Of a stretch of 16,251 nucleotides of DNA, positions 12,751 through 16,251 are shown one piece after another. The notes below the pieces were generated by a model. The model ran no database searches. It saw nothing but the letters and a program-made list of their open reading frames with translations, and had not been told where the DNA came from. The position numbers were made by a program, and so were the translations under genes. How positions within the stretch are numbered: the first letter of the stretch is position 1; every line of letters begins with the position of its first letter. Source of the DNA: Nitrososphaeraceae archaeon (lineage in GTDB: Archaea; Thermoproteota; Nitrososphaeria; Nitrososphaerales; Nitrososphaeraceae); contig JAICHI010000006.1 in the NCBI GenBank assembly GCA_025922735.1, positions 1 to 16,251 of the forward strand. The letters run 5' to 3'.

Positions 12751-13683
12751 TCATATTACGCCACGCAAAATTTGAATAACCTTTTCTGCAATAACCCTCG
12801 AGGCAAGCTGTTGTGCCTCTTTTGTCTGCGCGCCAATGTGAGGTGTGCATACCACGTTTGTCAGGTTCATCAGCTGCTTGTTGGTAGGCGGTTCTACCTC
12901 AAAGACATCAAGTGCTGCGCCTGCAAGCTTGCCACTCTTTAGCACTTCGTAAAGTGCATTTTCGTCAATTATCTCACCCCTCGAAGTGTTTATCAGGTAC
13001 GCTGTGGGTTTCATTTTGGCTAGCCTCTCTGAATTAAACATATGCTTTGTCTCCGGCGTACCTGGTACATGACATGTTACAAAGTCTGCACTTTCCAGAA
13101 GGGTATTCAAGTCAGTCACTATCATGCCAGTTTCGCTGATGAATTCACGACTAATTGGGTACGGGTCGTAGCCTATTAAGTTCATGCGTAGTGCTTTTGC
13201 CATCCTACCTATGTTGCGCCCAATATTTCCAACACCCACAATACCAAGGTACTTGCCTGACAGTTGCGTGCCCATGAGGTCTTTTTTGATCCAGTTGCCG
13301 CGCTTGGTCTCTGCATCTGCCCTTGGTATGCTCCTTGCAAGAGATATCATGAGTCCGATAACAAGCTCGGCCACCGCTGTAGAAGCGGCTTCAGGCGCAT
13401 TAATTACTCTAATTTTTTTCGTTTCAGCGGCCTTGACATCGATATTGTCAAGTCCGACGCCCACACGGGCAATTATCCTGGCTTGGACAGCGGCATCGAC
13501 GACCTCTCTTGTGACCTTCGTTCTGCTTCTTACAATTAGAACATCGTAATCCTTAACTGTTAAGACCAGCTCGGCTGGTCTGATGTCCGGTTTATAGTGG
13601 ACTGTGAGCCCTCCATGCTTCAAGCTGTCGATGCCAACCTGATCAATAGAATCACAAACTAACACCTTGCCGCTGGCCTGCAC
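12751..13683 (-). CDS. serA: D-3-phosphoglycerate dehydrogenase (short form)
   Basis: This enzyme oxidises 3-phosphoglycerate to 3-phosphohydroxypyruvate, the first step of serine synthesis. The 310-residue protein is a complete D-2-hydroxyacid dehydrogenase: VRSRTKVT (51-58), RVGVGLDNID (73-82), the NAD motif GIVGVGNIGRNIG (147-159) with Asp173 in GYDPYP, and the catalytic triad Arg235 (NTSRGEIID), Glu264 (FEVEPP) and His282 (CTPHIGA). It has no C-terminal ACT or regulatory domain, so feedback control by serine through such a domain is absent. The start is GTG at 13683 with a TATA element (ATTATATTAC) about 28 nt upstream, implying a leaderless mRNA. The substrate assignment over other hydroxyacids rests on overall SerA-like sequence. 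Its stop overlaps a possible L15e start. Confidence 0.9.
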   Translation of the reverse strand: MQASGKVLVCDSIDQVGIDSLKHGGLTVHYKPDIRPAELVLTVKDYDVLIVRSRTKVTREVVDAAVQARIIARVGVGLDNIDVKAAETKKIRVINAPEAASTAVAELVIGLMISLARSIPRADAETKRGNWIKKDLMGTQLSGKYLGIVGVGNIGRNIGRMAKALRMNLIGYDPYPISREFISETGMIVTDLNTLLESADFVTCHVPGTPETKHMFNSERLAKMKPTAYLINTSRGEIIDENALYEVLKSGKLAGAALDVFEVEPPTNKQLMNLTNVVCTPHIGAQTKEAQQLASRVIAEKVIQILRGVI

Positions 13684-13703
13684 GGAGCTTGAGAATTTTA
13701 GTA

Positions 13704-13717
13704 GTAATATAATGTTT
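13704..13717 (-). promoter_or_regulatory. TATA box of serA
   Basis: The minus strand carries ACATTATATTAC centred about 28 nt upstream of the GTG at 13683, which fits a transcript that begins at the start codon and supports the GTG. Confidence 0.6.
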
Positions 13718-13958
13718 GTTAACTGTGAAATATTAGTAACGGTTTTCAGTCAAAGATTTGTTATTCTTCAAACATAGCTGTCGTATTGATTAAACTTTTT
13801 CTGGTCGCGAATTTTTCCTTCTGTAGAGATTCTACTGGCGCAACTTATCATATCACCATAGAGAAAATGCCTCTCAAATGATCGTGCTTTTGCATGCGCT
13901 TTTAAGATCGTAACTTAGATTATGATCTTTTCGATATTGGGTCACATCCAAAGCAATA
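13718..13958. other. Intergenic stretch with no gene seen
   Basis: No convincing reading frame is visible on either strand. A six-base inverted repeat (AAGATC at 13904-13909 and GATCTT at 13924-13929) lies just downstream of the HEPN-like remnant on its strand and may be a relic terminator. Confidence 0.4.
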
Positions 13959-14320
13959 TTATTTAACTTTCCAATCTCGATCGTCTATCATAAAGGGGAT
14001 ATCGCTGATTTCAAAGTCCTGTATAGCATTGCAAATCTCCATCTGAAGTGATTCCAATGAGCCATCAATCATTGCTTGGTCAATTTCCTGAAGCAGATCT
14101 TGCTTGAGATCCTTAGTGGGAATGTTTGTGCCAACACGATTAAAGCATAATATGTAGATTGAGATTAGGCACCTTCTTGCATAAACTATAAGCTCTAGTG
14201 TATCTTCTATTTTGGGTCTTTTTTGAAGCCATGAACTATGCTGCTTCTAACATTGTAGAGTTCTTTTTGGCGAATTCTTAAAACTATGGCTTTGAAGTAC
14301 TGCTTAAAGTGTGACTCTGA
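13959..14320 (-). pseudogene. HEPN-like remnant, 5'-truncated and frameshifted
   Basis: Two minus-strand frames join into one protein-like product. The upstream frame (14320 to a TAG at 14209-14207) reads KQYFKAIVLRIRQKELYNVR, then SSIVHGFKKDPK. The downstream frame (open from 14246 to TAA 13961-13959) continues KIEDTLELIVYARRCLISIY, then ILCFNRVG and a C-terminal end DIPFMIDDRDWKVK. One extra base in the A6 run (14219-14224) would connect them. The upstream part contains RSSIVH, an Rx4H motif as in the HEPN ribonuclease superfamily, set in a helix as in Apea-like HEPN proteins. There is no ATG, GTG or TTG in the upstream frame, which closes at 14321-14323, where the next gene begins. The simplest reading is a decayed gene that has lost its 5' end. 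A sequencing error could explain the frameshift but not the missing start. Confidence 0.6.
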
Positions 14321-14322
14321 TT

Positions 14323-14721
14323 ATGGTAGGGAGCGAAGCAGCAAGCTACATCGTCCGAATACAAAGAGATGAGCTTGAAAGACAGCTCTATGGCCAACGT
14401 ACACTCTATGTCAGCATAAAACGCAACTGGCTACGCAATACAAAGTTGTTGTTTATCAGAAAGGCCGCATTCATTGGCTCAGGCATAATTGATAGGTTTG
14501 TCTCACCTGGCGAGCTAAGAGAAGACGAGAAAAAGATATGTCTTGAAAACAACTGTTACGGCAAAATTGAGTTTGCCAGACTGGTGCGGTTTTATCCCAC
14601 AGTAGCAATGGAAGATACACCTGTCGCTGGCCAGAACACTCTTGGTCTGCACGGTGCCAGTCTGCCGCGCTCAGATGCTCTTCAAATTGAGCGGCTTGCA
14701 AGGGTAAGGCTAATTATATAG
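14323..14721 (+). CDS. Conserved-type hypothetical protein, possibly PUA/ASCH-like
   Basis: The protein has 132 residues from ATG 14323 (a GTG at 14311 adds four residues). It is basic and alternates strands and helices: SYIVRIQRDELERQLYGQR, TLYVSIKRNW, LLFIRKAAFIGSGIIDRFVS, a short helical section (ELREDEKKICLENN), then FARLVRFYPTVAMEDTP. The pattern of a strand with RKAAFIGSGII followed by a return strand with ARLVRFYP resembles small beta-barrel domains of the PUA/ASCH type that bind RNA, and archaeal DUF365 proteins, but I cannot confirm either. The C-terminal LPRSDALQIERLARVRLI is helical. It starts where the HEPN-like remnant is cut off, and the fumarase-family gene follows 60 bp later on the same strand. 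Confidence 0.65.
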   Translation: MVGSEAASYIVRIQRDELERQLYGQRTLYVSIKRNWLRNTKLLFIRKAAFIGSGIIDRFVSPGELREDEKKICLENNCYGKIEFARLVRFYPTVAMEDTPVAGQNTLGLHGASLPRSDALQIERLARVRLII

Positions 14722-14737
14722 TAGAGGTTTTTTGTCG

Positions 14738-14750
14738 ATTAATTTATTAC
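14738..14750 (+). promoter_or_regulatory. TATA-like element before the fumarase-family gene
   Basis: ATTAATTTATTAC, centred about 35-38 nt upstream of the ATG at 14781, could place transcription start roughly 10 nt before the start codon. Confidence 0.45.
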
Positions 14751-14780
14751 AGCCCCTTCTTCAGTATTGCGCATTTGGCG

Positions 14781-16169
14781 ATGTCGTTCAGGATTGACAA
14801 AGATTCTCTTGGTGAAGTCAAGGTTCCATCTAACGCTTACTACGGTCCTTTTACAGCTCGTGCAATCAACCAGTATAAAGTGACCGGCCAAAAAGCCCAT
14901 ATCAACCTGATAAGAGCTTATGCCATGATCAAGCGCTCGGCTGCGCTTGCAAACAAGGAGCTCAAGGTGCTTGACAATGACAAGGCGCAGGCGATAATAA
15001 AGGCGTGCGATGAAATATTGGCAGGCAAGCTACTTGATGAATTCGTGGTAGAGGCGATCAACTCAGGCGCTGGAACTGCATTTAACATGAACACCAACGA
15101 AGTCATTGCAAATAGGGCGCTAGAGATCCTTGGCAAGTCGAAGGGTGATTACGAATTCATGAGCCCAAACGACGATGTTAACATGTCGCAGTCAAGCAAC
15201 GACACCTTTCCAACTGCGATGCATGTCGCAATCTTGCTCAACATGAACGAGACGCTTGCCTCGCTTGACAAACTGATTGTTTCCTTGCAAAAAAAGGCAG
15301 AGAAATTTGCTGGGCTCATCAAGATCGGCCGAACCCATCTGATGGACGCAATTCCGGTTACGCTTGGCGCCGAGTTCGAGCAATATGTTTACTCACTCAA
15401 TCAGGCAAGAGCAAGACTTGCTCAGGCAATGGATGGCCTAGGCTATGTCGGCCTTGGCGGCACAGCAGTGGGCACTGGTGCCAACGCTCCAAAAGGCTAC
15501 GCTCAGCTTGCGATACACTACCTATCCAAGATTTCAGGGCTGGACTTGAAGGTCTCTGAGAACATGTTCTACTCACTCCAAAGCAAGTACGATGTCGCAA
15601 ATTGCTCATCAGCACTGCGTAACCTTGCAATAGATCTCAACAAGATTGCAAATGATATTCGATTGATGGCCTCGGGTCCAACGGCTGGCCTTGCAGAAAT
15701 TCTCATTCCTGCAGTGCATGCGGGCTCGTCGATAATGCCAGGAAAAGTCAACCCGTCCTTAGCGGAATGTCTCAACATGATATGTTTTAACATAATAGGA
15801 AATGACGTTTCAGTTGCAATGGCAGCCCAAGCAGGCCAGTTTGAGTTGAATGTCATGCTACCAGGCATGTTGAAATGTGTCCTTGATTCGACTGACATGT
15901 TGAAGAACTTTTTGCCAATATTTGCAGCCAACTTGGTGGATGGCATTGAAGCAAACAAGGACAGGCTGGCATCATACCTAGAGAAAAGCCCTGTGTTAGT
16001 CACATTGCTAAACCCCTATATTGGCTACCTAAAAGCAGCCGAAATATACAAGGAGTCGCTTAAGACTGACAAGAGCATTCGCGAATTGGTTCTGAGCAAA
16101 GGGTTGATGACAGAGGAGCAGCTTGACAAGGTATTATCAAAGGAAAATATACTTGGTGCTGCCATCTAG
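14781..16169 (+). CDS. Class II fumarase / aspartate ammonia-lyase family enzyme
   Basis: This is a fumarate-forming lyase of the aspartase/fumarase superfamily, 462 residues from ATG 14781 (a TTG six bases upstream is in frame). Seen: GAGTAFNMNTNEV (about 96-108), PNDDVNMSQSSNDTFPTAMH (129-148), GRTHLMDAIPVTLG (183-196) with the conserved histidine, GTAVGTGANAPKGY, and the signature GSSIMPGKVNP (315-325). Two possibilities remain. The SSND (rather than STND), GRTH, PGKVNP and LNPYIGYLKAAEI features favour fumarase (FumC), a step of the citric-acid and hydroxypropionate/hydroxybutyrate cycles. The NMNTNEV and MAAQAGQFELNVM stretches resemble aspartase. I lean towards fumarase. The last codon shares a CTAG with the stop of the convergent gene. 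Confidence 0.85.
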   Translation: MSFRIDKDSLGEVKVPSNAYYGPFTARAINQYKVTGQKAHINLIRAYAMIKRSAALANKELKVLDNDKAQAIIKACDEILAGKLLDEFVVEAINSGAGTAFNMNTNEVIANRALEILGKSKGDYEFMSPNDDVNMSQSSNDTFPTAMHVAILLNMNETLASLDKLIVSLQKKAEKFAGLIKIGRTHLMDAIPVTLGAEFEQYVYSLNQARARLAQAMDGLGYVGLGGTAVGTGANAPKGYAQLAIHYLSKISGLDLKVSENMFYSLQSKYDVANCSSALRNLAIDLNKIANDIRLMASGPTAGLAEILIPAVHAGSSIMPGKVNPSLAECLNMICFNIIGNDVSVAMAAQAGQFELNVMLPGMLKCVLDSTDMLKNFLPIFAANLVDGIEANKDRLASYLEKSPVLVTLLNPYIGYLKAAEIYKESLKTDKSIRELVLSKGLMTEEQLDKVLSKENILGAAI

Positions 16170-16251
16170 TTCTTCTTTTGCTTTTGAATAATGTCTTGGC
16201 GCCTGCTTTCAAGCTGGAAAACGGTTGTGCCAATAAGTGCTCCCTGCAAGA
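16166..16251 (-). CDS. 3' end of a convergent gene (partial)
   Basis: The minus strand is open from the window edge to a TAG at 16168-16166 and encodes LQGALIGTTVFQLESRR, then QDIIQKQKKN as its C-terminus. The basic, charged end looks like a real protein tail. The CTAG at 16166-16169 supplies both this stop and that of the plus-strand fumarase-family gene, so the two coding regions overlap by four bases. The family cannot be told from 28 residues. Confidence 0.55.
   Translation of the reverse strand, partial: LQGALIGTTVFQLESRRQDIIQKQKKN

Noticed and set aside
13184..13549. Plus-strand 121-residue frame inside serA
   Set aside because: It lies antisense to the conserved catalytic and NAD-binding regions of serA and has the composition of a mirror frame.
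13684..14310. tRNA or stable RNA in the long gap
   Set aside because: No cloverleaf or T-loop consensus (GGTTCRA) was found; most of the gap is instead explained by the HEPN-like remnant.
15569..16003. Minus-strand 144-residue frame inside the fumarase-family gene
   Set aside because: It is antisense to the conserved signature region; its serine/alanine/isoleucine make-up reflects codon mirroring.

Overview
The window comes from an ammonia-oxidising archaeon (Thaumarchaeota/Nitrososphaeria), most likely of the soil-type Nitrososphaera lineage. The evidence is an archaeal-type AmoA with AmoX beside it, archaeal/eukaryotic ribosomal protein L15e, a compact archaeal glycyl-tRNA synthetase, TATA-box promoters 25-35 nt upstream of many start codons (leaderless or short-leader transcripts), and a cell-surface protein with a PEFP-type C-terminal anchor. 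The species assignment is inferred from protein resemblance, not from a search.

Layout. Positions 1-120 look like the 3' end of a Q-rich plus-strand gene. Positions 349-2761 form the ammonia-oxidation block on the minus strand: a secreted, membrane-anchored protein of unknown function, amoX, then amoA. amoX and amoA each have their own TATA element and U-rich 3' end, so they look separately transcribed; amoB and amoC are not in the window. Positions 2859-4619 hold small thaumarchaeal-type proteins (54 aa, 84 aa, and an 84-aa zinc ribbon) and a convergent 289-aa protein with a nucleotidyltransferase-like N-terminus. Positions 4714-8428 run on the plus strand: nucleotide-sugar dehydrogenase, MtnA-type isomerase, a MIP18/DUF59-PqqD fusion protein, and an overlapping TrmB-like methyltransferase. 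Positions 8429-9401 are sparse, with one zinc-finger gene and a possible 41-aa gene.

Positions 9402-12177 hold a divergent pair, glycyl-tRNA synthetase (minus) and a class I/II aminotransferase (plus). Positions 12257-13683 hold 3-phosphoglycerate dehydrogenase and ribosomal protein L15e on the minus strand. Positions 13959-14320 carry a previously hidden reading frame: a 5'-truncated, once-frameshifted HEPN-like remnant. Positions 14323-16169 carry an unknown protein and a fumarase/aspartase family enzyme on the plus strand, and 16166-16251 is the 3' end of a convergent minus-strand gene cut by the window edge.

Functionally this is mostly a housekeeping neighbourhood (translation, serine and alanine/aspartate metabolism, methionine salvage, nucleotide sugars) around the ammonia monooxygenase catalytic-core genes. 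I see no CRISPR array, insertion sequence, tRNA or rRNA. The most interesting unexplained items are the anchored exoprotein next to amoX-amoA, the MIP18-PqqD protein coupled to a TrmB-like methyltransferase, the HEPN remnant, and two very small genes with doubtful starts.
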